A DNA stretch of 64,000 nt from Trichobilharzia regenti. Its lineage: Eukaryota; Platyhelminthes; Trematoda; Strigeidida; Schistosomatidae. The DNA lies in assembly GCA_944472135.2 (NCBI GenBank), contig OX235264.1:94312319-94376318 (forward strand), written 5' to 3'. The position numbers were made by a program, and so were the translations under genes. A model generated the notes under the pieces. That model made no database searches and was not told the DNA's origin. It was given only the letters and a program-made list of their open reading frames with translations. Shown here one piece after another: positions 12,200 through 24,297 of this stretch (position 1 is its first letter; every line of letters begins with the position of its first letter).

Positions 12200-13600
12200 T
12201 GAGTGTCTCTTCCTTAATTTAATGCTGCCAATAGGTTTATCAAAGTAATAATAAACCAGAATTTACTTAATCTCAGCTTATATATATTTATATTTAACAA
12301 CGTCTCCATCGTTCTTCAGCATGGGTTCAGTTTTCCGTTCTCAGATTGGACAGTCGTTATGGATAACAAAACAAGGTATTGATTGTTGCAATTGCTAAGT
12401 GTGTTAAATTGTAAAAGCAGTGTGTTTTCGTATAATGAAATTGTTCATAACATTCGTGTTGATTATGTCATTTCATGTGGTAGAAAGATGTTATGGCCAC
12501 GTCAAATTCTGTTTCAGTCTATCATTCGTATTCAAATAATTTGCATTCTATTCGATATGTGGTCCTTCTGATATCTGACTTTCTTTTTGATTTCTAAAAT
12601 CAATTTTGTGGCCTGATTTTTTAGCATGTAGATCACCTGTTGCTTTTGATTTTTCAAGCTTTTCTAGTTCGAATGGATTTCTCGCTTACTAGACAAATGC
12701 TCAATGATGTTCGTTTCTCCTGGTCTTGGTTTCTTTCTTCCGAAATTCGTCCGATATTTATCGCATCACATTCCAAGCGTTTTATAGACACAGTTAGACA
12801 GAGCGTCCTGAGGGATTTGATCATTTATATGGACAAGGCTGCTTCGCAGTGTGTCTGATGTTTTCAAGAAAATTCTGATATCTAGCGTATTGAGTACTCT
12901 TCTGACATAGTCTGACATCCCTGATCTATATGAAATGACAACTGTTGAGGTCGACGTTTTCGGAATTCGTTTTTGAACATACCTAATGTCGGTGTTGATT
13001 TTGTTGATGAAATACATTGAGTACTTGCTTTGTTTGAGAGTCTCAGTACTGTTTAATATTTCTTCTTCTTTTACTTTCTCGTACGTTATCAAAGCGTGTG
13101 CTCGTCTGAGAGAACTTGAAACCACTGATACATTTGCACTGAAGGTGTGTGATTATGCGACGTCTAGTGTAGTGGGTTTTGTCCTGAATGCAGTTATACT
13201 AAAATGTCAGTTTTCCCTTCTCTTAACTAGGCAGTCTTGAAATAGTAGTTCACCGTCGTCTGATTGTGCTTCTGAAATATACTGGATTCTGGAGGATAGA
13301 CTATTTGTTTTCTCGACGAATGAACTGTGAAGATCTCATCTCAGCACTACAGAACTATCATCTACATGTCTTAACCATATTTTAGGAGTGAGTATGCTTG
13401 AGAAGATATTATCTTCGGATCTATGCGTGAATACGTCAGCGACACTTGGGGAAACTGGTGAATTCACACCCACAACATTTGTCTGTCTATACAAATTCCG
13501 TTTGAATGTGAAATAAATACTTTCCAGGCAAAATTTTAAGGTCCTAATTATTTCAGTGTTCTCCAGTGGATAGGGTTGCATTTGATTGATATCAAGTCTT
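12200..13600 (-). mobile_element. Penelope-like element, same family, decayed
   Basis: Minus strand: VNSPVSPSVADVF and LTPKIWLRHVDDSSVVL (palm, HVDD) at 13581-13336; DIRYVQKRIPKTSTS and IFLKTSDTLRSSLVHI at 13125-12766; then a frameshifted nuclease with ILNTNDRLKQNLTWP-like residues to about 12400 and a 3' UTR related to 55440-55790. The left third also lies in the inverted-repeat arm 11242-12578. Confidence 0.65.
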
Positions 13601-13945
13601 TATGTAATAGGGATACTAATATATAGATAGTTAAAATCATTGCTTATAATAATTTCTCCTTTATCAATTTTTCGCTGTTGTATTTCAGATTTGGAATCAC
13701 ATAAATCTTTCACAACACTTTGAGTGTCCTATTGCAATGACACAAGAGTGTTCCTTCAGAAAAGTGATGAAAATGCACACTGATTTGCAAAGGTATTGCA
13801 GATATCTCGAAAACCTCATGATATTTGTGCAATATACTGTTTTTTATGTGTTGTATTGTGTAGTACAGTGCAGTTTGGTATAAGGCAACAATTACGCTGA
13901 CGATTGTCACCACTGCTCGCTCTCATATGGACAGCCAACACAGAA

Positions 13946-14026
13946 TCATGTCATAAGAATTATTAAGAAGACAATTGCAGCGAAGAAAATTTTCTTTTCA
14001 ACGAAGTCATCATCTAGGCTGTACAT
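13946..14026 (-). pseudogene. MYSLDDDF-type hydrophobic ORF (26 aa)
   Basis: Diverged relative of 43474-43656 with a 12-residue hydrophobic core and an early stop. TATAAATA (reverse) is at 14032-14039. Confidence 0.25.
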
Positions 14027-14080
14027 TTGTGTATTTATATCAAATGAATAGGAAAGTTCCAGAATTATTTCCAGTTAAGG

Positions 14081-14426
14081 TTCAAATTAATAAAAACTAA
14101 AATTAGGAATTAGAATGCCATAATATACAGGGGGATAGATAAAACTCAAACAGAGTAGCATCATAATGAATGAGAGGATTGACATATTGTGCGATTAGGG
14201 TTAGAAATGTAGAAGTAACAAAATAGACAGGATGTTTGGATAAAAACTAATGTGATGAATAAGTGTTCATGCAGTAGGGGATTTTATAGGTAGAAATAGT
14301 AAAATGACTAAATAAACACGAAGTTTGGATATGAAAAAATTGTTGTGTAAACAAGGATTAAGAAAAACTTTAAATGACATGAATAATCAGGAAGTTTAGA
14401 TAAGAAAGGCGATGGGATGGTCATTA
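14081..14426 (-). repeat. 3' UTR of the second Penelope-like family with internal repeats
   Basis: AT-rich segment with several imperfect units of roughly 65-80 bases built around 'tagaa.tag.aaaatgac..aata'. A second diverged stretch is at 16050-16420. No gene seen. Confidence 0.4.
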
Positions 14427-15155
14427 CTAAAAAATTACCTGTTTATGATGGCCATGGCAGGGACAGGGGTTGGACGTATTCCTTTTGTATACAAAGCGTG
14501 GGTTTGAGCTTTTTATGGCTAGCGCTTCGGATATGCTCAGATGTCTTGATTTCACTCCCTTTGGTACGTTTGATTGGAGCTTGTATATTACTTTGGAGGA
14601 TTTTTCGAAAGGCGCCGAATGTCCTGAATTAACCAGATGTTCCGTCACTGACTTGTATACACGCTTTTGATCTTCTCTTACTAACCAGGCTGGGTAGTGT
14701 TCATGAGCGCGTTTTTCAAGTCGGCGCATGGTACGGCCAACGTACTCAGCTCCACAAGAGCAAGTAAACTGGTATATGCACGTTGAGGTGGCCCAATGCG
14801 ACAGCTTGTCTTTCGCGTTCTGGTTGAACAGTTTCTAGCAGAAAAACGTCAGTCGTAGGCACTCGGCGAAGTATGTTTTCCTCAGCGATTTCGAGAGGCG
14901 GTTGCGAAGGATTTCTGCTTCAATATCACCTTTGAATTCTAGATTAAGCAGAAGTATTTTCTTTGGAAAAGATCGGACTTCCTCGGAAATCTTCTTAGGT
15001 GTGAGATTCTTGTCTACGAACCTGGGCGGGAAACCGTTTGCCATCAGGGTTTTTCGAAGGTTACGCAGTTCTTCTTCAACCTCTTTCTCGCTGCATATCT
15101 TCCGAATCCTCAAGGAAAGAGCGTATATCATATATATATAATTTTTTTCTGCCAC
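14427..15155 (-). mobile_element. Second Penelope-like family: GIY-YIG endonuclease end
   Basis: One frame from 15155 to 14427 on the minus strand, interrupted only by TAG at 14835-14837. It has a linker rich in Lys and Arg, then CIYQFTCSCGAEYVGRTMRR and LEKRAHEHYPAWL, the GIY-YIG core, to a stop after HKQVIF. The YVGR core with a nearby His (KRAHEHYP) fits Penelope-like nucleases. The palm domain is absent, so this is a 5'-truncated copy. Confidence 0.65.
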
Positions 15156-15169
15156 AATGACATTCTTAA

Positions 15170-15613
15170 TTGAATAAACTAAGTCGAATGTGTCACGAAG
15201 GTTGTGTCATGACAGCTTCTCTTTCACCGACCCGAGAATCTCCACCAGCCATTTCGCGAATGTATGGAAACATGTCAACACATAAGTCAGTTAGTACTCA
15301 TGAAGAACTAGGTTATTTCCATGAATTTTTAATTAGAGACAAACTTGATGGCATGCATGGTAGATGGACTGTGCTTGAACATCACGAAACGTCTCACTTT
15401 ACTCATACAGCGGCAGATGTGAACATTTCCGACACATTTTTGGCGTCATTCCTTCCACTCGTGGATTTCGTTGCGATTTCACTGTATTGATCAGCATCAC
15501 ATTCCATAACTAGAGACGAAATAGAGGAACTGCTGGGGGTATGTGTAAAACACAAACTATTTCGTTCGATTCTTGAACTTTGCCTAGATACTGATGATGA
15601 AGTCGCAATATGA
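15170..15613 (+). pseudogene. HEELGYF-family ORF, best-preserved copy
   Basis: The frame contains STHKSVSTHEELGYFHEFL, then IRDKLDGMHGRW, and after one TGA at 15488-15490 resumes as ITRDEIEELLGVCVKH to a stop at 15613. The same series of motifs recurs, in frame but with different stops, in ten other places, so it descends from a coding exon of a multi-copy family. I cannot name the family. It sits inside the inverted repeat 11242-18194, between Penelope-like remnants. Confidence 0.4.
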
Positions 15614-15699
15614 AGTGCTCTGAGACCTGTTGGTGCTTGTTCATCCATGGAAAATCTGGAATTAAACGTAAAGCAATGTGAGAAGTCTAAAGACTGAGA

Positions 15700-16859
15700 G
15701 TTGACATCGCAATCAATCAATCAATCAATCGGTAGCTGAATCAATATCTACAGGTAGAATGTGTGAACTGGCGTTTGCTTGTTTCCAACTAATAGTTACA
15801 GAGATTAGCTCTCCATGAATCCGATATCTACATTGCTACTCTTCAATTCTGCAAAACACTTCTGAGGACTTGGTTTCGAAAACATGTGTTTGAAATGGAC
15901 ATGCTACCACATAGTTACTACTTACCTGTCTGGTATGAGAGGATTGTAGTTTGCAAAAGAAATTGTTTGACAGGACTGTTTGATGTCGCGATATTCGTGT
16001 GGTCGATATAGTCTACTAGACTGTGGGGATTGTGAAAGCCCTCTCGACATATTGAGTAAGAAACGTAGAAACAACAAAAATGACAGGATGTTACGATATA
16101 TAATCTGGTGGGACATAACTACTGTGACGAATAATTAATTGTTCTTGCAATTAGGGATTGAATATGTAGAAGCAGTAAAATGACGAAATACACAAAATAT
16201 TCGAATGTGATAATGTGGTTGTGTAAATACTCAAAAATAACATGAATAAACATGAGTTATAAAAAGGGGGAAATTGGGATAGTCAGTATTAAAGCAATTG
16301 CATGCGTATGATGTGTATGGCAGGGACGATGGCTGGACGTGTTTCTTTTGGATAAATAGCGTGAGTGTCGGCTTTCAGCTGACTGGTGCCTCGCGTGTGC
16401 TCAGAAGTACTAATTGTAATCCCTTTGATAGTGCTACAACATAAGACAAAGGTCAGGCAACAGATCGTTTATTAAGGAAATCAACACATATTTATAGATT
16501 TTTATATACATCATAATAGATTATTGTTGGCAGAAAACGCAGTCTTTTCATCGGTTGTTTCTCACTAAAAGTTAATCTTTCATCTCTTTGTGGCTATTCT
16601 TGAATCTTAGATCATTTATATGCTAACTGTATTCGCCTAGGCAAAGTTTGCTGTGGTTGGTTGTTGAATCAGTCTTTGTTCATAATTTTCTCACCAACAA
16701 CATTGCGGAAGTAAACATCGACTGTCTACCAATTTGGCTAGCAGCCAGTCTCACGACAGAAGGCTTGATCGAATTTTGTATATTATTCTAAATGATTTTC
16801 CGAGCGCGTTTTTCAAGTTGGCGCATGATATAGCGCATGATGTGATTTCAGATATCACA
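15700..16859. mobile_element. Penelope-like remnants and AT-rich sequence
   Basis: 16050-16420 resembles the 3' end of the second Penelope-like family (14081-14500), and 16400-16830 matches the remnant in block A. A short CAAT-type microsatellite lies at 15711-15732. A minus-strand frame at 15922-16116 has a hydrophobic start but lies in element 3' UTR-like sequence. Confidence 0.4.
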
Positions 16860-17240
16860 AAGAACGTCAGATATCAGAAGGACCACATATCGAATAGAAT
16901 GCAAATTATTTGAATACGAATGATAGACTGAAACAGAATTTGACGTGGCCATAACATCTTTCTACCACATGAAATGACATAATCAACACGAATGTTATGC
17001 ACAATTTCATTATACGAAAACACACTGCTTTTACAATTTAACACACTTAGCAATTACAACAATCAATACCTTGTTTTGTTATCCATAACGACTGTCCAAT
17101 CTGAGAACGGAAAACTGAACCCATGCTGAAGAACGATGGAGACGTTGTTAAATATAAATATATATAAGCTGAGATTAAGTAAATTCTGGTTTATTATTAC
17201 TTTGATAAACCTATTGGCAGCATTAAATTAATGAAGAGAC
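16860..17240 (+). mobile_element. Inverted 3' end of the Penelope-like element
   Basis: Reverse-complement match to 12200-12578, from the end of the nuclease frame through the 3' UTR. It forms the inner end of the right arm 16860-18194. Confidence 0.6.
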
Positions 17241-18376
17241 ACTCAGACATAAGAAGACAGAAAGGAAACATTGTGAAAGAACAGATTTGGCTCACGGTGG
17301 TTGGCCATTCCTCATCATCATTCAAATGGAATACCTGACAGAGAATCCGTAACTTTGATGAAAATATGCTTGTATCAAACACACAGGTGGTCAGACCTCG
17401 GAATACGTGGAAATGAACATCATTCTTATCGATTCGAATTCATCATTAATTCCATTCTGATTCACTGACGTATGAAATGACTTGCTTTGCATAATTTCAT
17501 GTGCTTGTGCATTGATATGTAGTTCGTTCGGCCTCCGCGATCACCAACACTAGCCATAAACAAATATGCCTTCGACATGTGTGTATTCATTCAGTGTGTC
17601 AACTCGATGAATGGCACAGTACACCACGTCGTATACAATTGACTCCAATATATACACACATAACTTCGGTCTACCAGAATACATAGTGAAAGAGTTCATT
17701 ATCCATCGTGTGGAGATCAACTGTGAATAAATCCTGTCAGAATATTTACCTTGAAATTTGGAGCAGAGTCATAGACAAATTATGGTCAACTCTGTGGAAC
17801 AGCTCAAATCACCAACAGCAAGTTTGTAGATTTCAGCTTGCAAATAAACTATCCTTCTCAGTTTATTCCATCCTAATGACTGTGGAGAGTGCACAGTTAT
17901 TCAGTCACATGTGTGTATACAATTATCGTGGTGAATAAGTGACTGGTCAATGAAGTGTGAATTCGCCATGCATAACTGCAATATTGTACGCCTTCTCTAC
18001 TGGTCGATTTCATCAATCACGTGCTCCAGTCGGCAGTGAACACATCTCACAATGAATGAGACCAGGGAACTTTCGCCAGACGAAATGAAGTTGGTGGATG
18101 AGACTGAATATCATGAAGGAAAAACGTTGTAGTATTAGTAATTCGGAACTCCGCTCCTATAGTCTACACACGTCAATCTGTATTGTGGTCGCTTACCGAG
18201 TGAATATTGCGAATAAATCTCAGGTTATTTATTCACGCGAATACTGAAAATCCGCAATCTATAACGATATTACACTGTATCTGCCTCATATTCACATAAA
18301 TGAAAATAATTCCATAAATACTTGCAAATCCGGCCAATTAACTGTTAACAGGAAGGTGGTTGTCCAGGGGTTACTC

Positions 18377-18559
18377 ATGGGTAGTAGTTATCCATCTATT
18401 CTTTTAGCTATTAAGTTCTTATGTCTGATGGTAACTGTCTTTTATCATCTTGCGCGTACACCCACATCTTCAAACATTGTTGAAACGGAAGCGTATGCTC
18501 TATTCAACTACGTGACTATTCCTCTCAGTGAAACACATGAAAGATATGTGAACACGTAG
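18377..18559 (+). CDS. Second small secreted ORF (60 aa, MGSSYP type)
   Basis: The ORF begins MGSSYPS, runs into a hydrophobic segment of about 16 residues (ILLAIKFLCLMVTVFY) and ends HLA before a polar remainder rich in Thr, Ser and Glu. This is a textbook secretory signal layout with a mature part of about 34 residues. I chose the ATG at 18377 because the hydrophobic segment follows directly. CATAAATA at 18313-18320 lies 64 bases upstream, nearly the same spacing as TATAAATA in the prohormone-like gene, and a polypyrimidine-AG acceptor-like site follows the stop near 18595. There is no dibasic or amidation site. The copy at 61903-62085 keeps the whole frame despite several amino-acid changes. 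Function unknown. Confidence 0.5.
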   Translation: MGSSYPSILLAIKFLCLMVTVFYHLARTPTSSNIVETEAYALFNYVTIPLSETHERYVNT

Positions 18560-18868
18560 CTGGTAGAAATTCGTATTCGTTTCGTTTTCCAGGATGGAAT
18601 GAACTATATGAATTTGAATTTTGAAATAGGGATACAAGTTTCTACATGTCAGTCACTTGTATCGTTATCAACATTAACGTCTTTACCATGTCCTTCCAGG
18701 TGAGATCATCTTGTGAGTTCATGTGCCTACTCTTAGCTAACTGTCTTCGAATCCTCTGATTTCTGCTACTCTACCATAACATTTCACATGATTTCAATTC
18801 GATCGCCGTCTTTCCTTATCATTAGCCGTAGCCTCGAGGAGATCCATATATTATCATCTGAATCACTT

Positions 18869-19057
18869 AGTGGTATACGAGCTCGCCTTTTAACTAGAAG
18901 GTCCTGGGTTCGATTCCCGGTGTGTGCGTACTGATGAAGATTCCCGAACTAGGACGAAACGGTTGTCTAGTACTTCCAGGTTTTCCGATGGTTCCCTAAC
19001 TCATGTCAGCTCATGATGAAATACTGTAAACCAACCAAATCCGTACAAACCAACACT
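18869..19057 (+). mobile_element. tRNA-derived SINE with hammerhead-like core, schistosome SM-alpha style
   Basis: Flanked by a perfect 10-base target-site duplication TGAATCACTT (18859-18868 and 19058-19067). It has a tRNA-like head with B box GGTTCGATTCC (18908-18918), then CTGATGA at 18931-18937 and GAAAC at 18956-18960 around a short TCC/GGA helix, then a tail 'acttccaggttttcc'. The helix is weakened by two extra bases after CTGATGA relative to active hammerheads as I recall them. Species assignment rests on memory of the SM-alpha layout. Confidence 0.7.
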
Positions 19058-20128
19058 TGAATCACTTTTCTTAGGAATGGATACAATAATGAATTCTTAT
19101 CATATTCCTACTTGTTTCGACACCGCAAAATGTATGAAAGACAGGTTCAATACATTCTCTCGACAGCTGTTTCAACCCTGCATAACCTGAAACACATCCG
19201 AAGCACAGCAACAAAGTTACCTGAGATCACTCGAACTTGGAACAACTTTCACTGAGTCTACAGTAATCAGACAGTATACTTGGAAACATGGACACTTTAA
19301 TAAATGACAATGCCAGCAGTTACAAGGTGAAGAAGCTATCCTCTAAAGCCTGAATTGAAGAATGGGGAAGGAAATGCGTTGAGCTAAAACGAATGGGTGT
19401 TATACTGAATTCCGAACAAACAGATAGCAACTTGAAAATGTGAAATGTATATCTCCATTTAAACGTGCTGCTTATTCACAGAAAGCAAAGCGTCAAGTGA
19501 CAACATTTTTGCAGTCAAAGACGTGAACTCACTCTGACGTGAATTAAAAGAAAATAACAGGAATGTGTATATATTGCGTTATATTGTCGAAACTGTCTCA
19601 CTGTATATCAAACATTCCAGGAATGTCGGTCGTATATTTTCAACCTTGAAAAATATATGTTTACAAGTATGTGTAATGTGCATATTGGAATTAGATTTCG
19701 CGTTCGAGGTGAGGGTTGTTGTTGCTAAGCAAAAAAGAGGACAGATATTTTTGTGTCATATTAGTTAAAGTTTCGAAAACGTGGTTCCGATTTTCATTTT
19801 AGCGATCCTGGTGGCTTGTGTCCATGATGGTATTCTCACGAATGTATTTCTGTGACTTCACATATGTATCTGGCATTGTGATCTTGTCTTCATAACTTTC
19901 AATCAGTGTATCTATTCAGCCAGTCTCCATAGTGAGAAGTGTCACGTTTAGAGACTACACTTGAATTCTCTCCAATATGCACAACAAAACAAGTATTTTC
20001 ATAGTAAATTTTTATAGATATAGTCAATAAACTGAAAACATGCGTATTCATTAACCTAGTAGCCGTACTGGAGGTATGGAAAATTCTGAATACACAATCT
20101 ACAACATCGAAGAAAATACTTTCTACTA

Positions 20129-20370
20129 TCAACTTCCAGCTGTCCGTGATAGGTCAGACCTTGTCTTGCTTCTTCGAATTTCTAACGATGGCTGAACAAG
20201 TTTCGTTCTATTACGCATTCACACTGACTCAGTGTTTTCCCATGCATGACTCCGAGATAATTTTGTTCAGTGTTTCCGACACCATGCTGGTGACATTGGT
20301 GAAGATGTGTGTGGTTAGTAGACCTGAAGAATTAAATAACCCGAAATGCATTTTGAAATGCGCTACATAA
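20129..20370 (+). pseudogene. LYVTVQLLSCFF-family diverged paralogue
   Basis: Begins after the conserved ACTTCCAG acceptor with LSVIGQTLSCFFEF, then AEQVSFYYAF and SDTMLVTLVK. It loses similarity after VVSR. Confidence 0.28.
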
Positions 20371-20639
20371 AACTGACGAAATTATATTGAAGCTTACAAC
20401 ATGTAAGTAAAATAAAAGTCTGTATAGGATGGAAAGACTCATCGCGTGATTTGTGATAAAAACTTCGGTTTGGTACCTACCTTGTCCCAGAAGATCAGAT
20501 GTCGAGAGTGGAAAGAAAGGCAGAGAGCCAATAACTGCAAATACGAAGCATCCATGCGTCTGTCACACAACAAATATGCAGAAGAAAAATGCGACAGCAT
20601 CCAGTAAACTGAGAGGTGGCCACTGAGTGAGACTTTCAA

Positions 20640-21530
20640 CCAATCAATTCCTTTGCACTTGAATTGGATACAATCGAAAAGTGCACTTGGAGGTGATATG
20701 GGAAGCGTACTGAGTCGAGGAATTAAGCAACTCTATGTCATATCTCCTCTTTTCTTCACCAACCTGAGCAAATATGTCAGACAACACATTTCAATATGCT
20801 CCATTTCACTGTCGTCGAAAGAAAACTCAATGACTAGTTTGGTTCCTTAAGTCATTCACTAGTTTATTGAAACGGTTCTGTGAGGACTCTGTTTCGTTTG
20901 AAGTGGTGCAAGTACTCGCCTCACGAATAATTATAGTGCACACACAAGAACACACAGTGATGACTGAAACTGTAAGTAAGCTCAGGATGAGGGATTCATT
21001 CTCTGAACACTGAAATGAGCAATGAGGAGAGAAAGTCAGAAAGTCAAAATGTGTGGAGAGTTACCTCATCGTCATGAATTACGAGTAAAGATAAAATCAG
21101 TGAAATATTATATGAACAACTCAACTGAACAACTCATCGATACACAGAGACAATACTGTCCACTGACGGAATTCACAAATACTAATTATCATCAGATTAT
21201 CAGGTGTGTTGAGACAGGCTTACCTGATGACATTACTGAAAATCACTCAAACTCTACTGTCTCACAAACATAAAACGAATGATATGAGTTAATTAGTGTT
21301 ATCACTGAGAAATTTGTGGTATCATTATAGTGCCGCTCATTCCTTTTATTTCGTTTTTACCTTTTAGAACCATGATGGTTGTTAAGAGAAGCCGATCAGA
21401 GTCATTAGACTGGATGTTGTAGCGAAGTGATTGCGTTTCTGGCATCGAATACACATCTGGTATAAGGAAGACAGTGAGCCAGTCTGTAAGTCAAGTAACT
21501 GCTGATGTGTGTTTTCCCTCCAGTAGTGTG
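20640..21530 (+). other. Single-copy-looking stretch with one exon-like ORF
   Basis: Apart from the ORF at 21022-21273 and sequence related to core D (about 21150-21480), I see a good donor consensus (GTAAGTAAG at about 20972) but no complete gene. Confidence 0.3.
21022..21273 (+). pseudogene. NYHQIIRCVET-type ORF
   Basis: The 83-codon ORF ends NYHQIIRCVETGLPDD then ITENHSNSTVSQT. The same C-terminal frame, with one TGA replacing Leu, is found in core D at about 6955-7072 and inverted in the other D cores (about 34350-34470 and 50425-50545). The stop is at the same place, which favours a coding origin. Product unknown. Confidence 0.3.
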
Positions 21531-21786
21531 TTGCACATGCACTTAGATTTCGGTGCTCATCATTGAACATAGTGGTGAAGCCACTCATCACTAATATGCA
21601 TTGAGGAGATCTTAGGCACATCAACCATCATTTGAATCTATCACCCAAACGTGGTCCTTCTAGTAACGGTTCGATTTCTTTATTGATAATCACGTATGTT
21701 TGTTGTTCGACTGAACAAATCATACCTGTATTATTCTCTTTGTTGTCTTACCAACAATCAGAGTTTTCCGTTCACTGTGGATTGGC

Positions 21787-22056
21787 GTGTGTAGCCAGAT
21801 ATCCTTCACAACAAACGATGGTGAATTTAAGTCAGCTTTGATGGGTATCGATAGGAGTGGGAAGTTCCGGACGAATCCAAATGATTCGAATCCTATTCTC
21901 TACTCATTGACAAAGATGATTGCAGCGAAACGTCGTGTAGTGAGCGAATACTTTCTAATTTTCATTACATGGAATCGAAGTACTTTACTTGTTATCCAAA
22001 CATATCTTATAGTTCCCCATTTCCATTTATCTATGTGTCATGATATTTTGGAGTAG
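21787..22056 (+). pseudogene. GEFKS-type exon family, unit 1
   Basis: The frame CSQISFTTNDGEFKSALM aligns with CRQICFTTIDGEFKSDFN at about 6352-6405, and ends in a hydrophobic EYFLIFITW segment. The opposite strand offers an alternative start MKIRKYSLTTRRFAAIIFV that resembles a weak signal peptide, so the coding strand is uncertain. Confidence 0.25.
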
Positions 22057-22320
22057 CCTCAAGGAAATAATAAAGCGTAATCTGACCAAAACTTTTATCA
22101 TAACTGGCGCATTCCTTGTTATCACAAAGTTTAACACATACTTGTGTCTAGCATTTTTCAACTTTGATTGATACATATTTGCATCTTCATACATGAAAGA
22201 GACTGTGAAACAGTTTCGACGAATTCATTCGAATTAGTCACGTTATTTTTTCTGCAGTCACCTGACGGGGTATGTACACGTCTCCCCAAACATATCTAAT
22301 AGTTCCTCATTTCCATTTAT

Positions 22321-22521
22321 CTATGTGTCATGATATTTTGGCGAAGCCTCAAGGAAATAATACAAATAATAAAAAAGATTTTGGTGTCCTCGCCTGAGAT
22401 ACAATTTTTCTATGACAACAAACTCCGAGCATCCATCTAATCTTGTTTCCCCATGTCGTCTCTCACTTCCCTTTTCCGAGTTAGCAGGATGGATGTCGTC
22501 CATATGAACTGCTGAATGCAT
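22321..22521 (-). pseudogene. MHSAVHMDD-type ORF, unit 1
   Basis: Shorter counterpart of 37150-37422. Confidence 0.2.
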
Positions 22522-23174
22522 TCAGGACAATTCATTGATGAGAACAAGTCCATGTCATTCTGTTCCCTTGATTTATCATAAACCATGAGATTGTCGGTAT
22601 TAAGATTTTGGGTTTTGGGTGGAATATTGTGTTGTCAGAAGTCTACCTCAGCTGGCTCTACGATTCACCGCTACTGTCGATTCGCCTTAATCATCACATG
22701 ACATCTGCTATCACCCTTCGACTCAAGAAATGAAAATCCTAATGTAATAATAATTTAACTTGAAGATCACGTGGAACCAAAAATGAGTGCCACGTTTACG
22801 AAAATAAGTTACCGCTTCATCACAGAATTCTGTTTCAGACATATTAGGAGAGCAGATATTCCAGCAATATTCCCCTCTCAATCGTGTTTCCTTCATTCCG
22901 TTAGCCATTTTTCAGGTGTGGTGGGACCACGTTTCCGCAGACATCTGTTACACGTAAATGAAAATATGTTCAGATTAAGATTCAGCAGTTCCTGAAGGTC
23001 TAGTAAAAATTCAATCACACATCCATAAACAAAATAAACAATTTTAAGATGTGTTCGGATAACAAGTGAAGTGCTTGTTATCTGTGTAATCATAATCATA
23101 TATCGATTGACTTTTATGCAAACGTCCAGCAGTTCGCTTATTTCGTCTCTTATTCCGCGATTCCATGTTGATCA

Positions 23175-23495
23175 TTACAGCAAAATCTCAATGGAATCTA
23201 CGAGCGAGAGGAAAGATGACAGGAATTTGACAAATTTTTTCACATCTACCGTTGTATCAGTGAACTGAGAAGTATTCTTGTGTTCATGCACAGTCCATCT
23301 ATCATGCATGCCATCAAGCTTGTCTTTGATTAATTTTTGACGGAAATAACCTAGTTCTTCATGACTACTAACTGATTTATCGGTTGAAAAGTTTTTGTGT
23401 CGGCTGTACATACAGGTATGATCAGTGGTGACAATCGTCAGCGTGATTGTTGCCTTATTATAAACTCCACTAAACACCAGAACACTACATTGCAT
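23175..23495 (-). pseudogene. HEELGYF-family ORF in unit 1, left arm
   Basis: Open for 106 codons on the minus strand with HEELGYFRQKLIKDKLDGMH. After the stop, IRDEISELLDVCIKV follows in frame at about 23150-23100. A competing plus-strand frame (23397-23678) overlaps only its start. Confidence 0.35.
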
Positions 23496-24297
23496 TGTAC
23501 AATCTCATTCGTCATTGTATTCCGGAAATTTTTGTGGAATGGTGATGTTTTAGGTATGTTTGCAATATCCTTGGAGATCAGTGTGGATTTTCTCCGTCCT
23601 CTAGGGAAATACTCACGCAATATTTCTCTCACCTTATTCCTGAATAGGCGGTGTGGGGACTCAATCCACGTGTACTGAAATTGCCTCAAATCAATTCCAT
23701 CGCGGATTGAATATATTGCGATAGACTATCTCACTGTCATGCAGTAATATTTACTGATGGCGATTCAAGCACATTTTATTACTTATAATCGTTGCACATA
23801 ACACTGTCAGACTTTATCAAACGATTCACAGTCGAATGATATTCCACCGCAGTGTAGAATTTCTATTCTTTAATCAATGTCAAATATAGTCCTTCTTTAC
23901 TACGCTGACATGGACAGATTTTGAATCACTTTATTGGGAAATTATGAAAACCTAAGAAGACAGTGTGACACACTGCGAATGAACCTTTATGACTGATGGA
24001 TTTTTCTATTCTCCTTTTTGTTTTATTCGAACACATAACCCTATAATTATTTTGTACAGTTGATGCAAATATTCTTGATTTAGACACGAAAAGGCGTTGT
24101 GAGGACTCAATCCACGTGTACAGAAATTAGCTCAAAGTTATTCCACTGAGGTCACTAATGAACTCCTACAGTGTTATACAGGAATATTCACCAGAGAAGA
24201 TGCGAATGCATAACATCTAGAAAACAACCTCACAGTATAGAGTCGATTTTATGTAAAAATATATACAAATATTTATAGGATTAACGTCATTTATGTG

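Larger units (their letters stand above)
11242..18194. repeat. Inverted repeat enclosing Penelope-like elements
   Basis: Arms 11242-12578 and 16860-18194 are near-perfect reverse complements of about 1.3 kb. The enclosed 4.3 kb holds Penelope-like and HEELGYF-family remnants. Each arm includes a 76-codon frame (MWRSTVNK type, 11499-11729 minus and 17708-17938 plus) whose block A counterpart has stops; it is not clearly coding. Confidence 0.8.
18195..20640 (+). repeat. Segment duplicated at 61710-64000
   Basis: Holds the MGSSYP ORF, a SINE and the 20129 exon family. Frames at 19565-19768 (plus) and 19899-20132 (minus) are open in both copies but lack recognisable features. 19070-19560 shows no supported gene. 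Confidence 0.75.

Noticed and set aside
18900..18925. A tRNA gene
   Set aside because: Only the B box and a degenerate A box are present, and it continues into a SINE body with target-site duplications.
22590..22630. Telomere-like 'ttttgggttttggg'
   Set aside because: Only two imperfect units, repeated only because the unit is duplicated.
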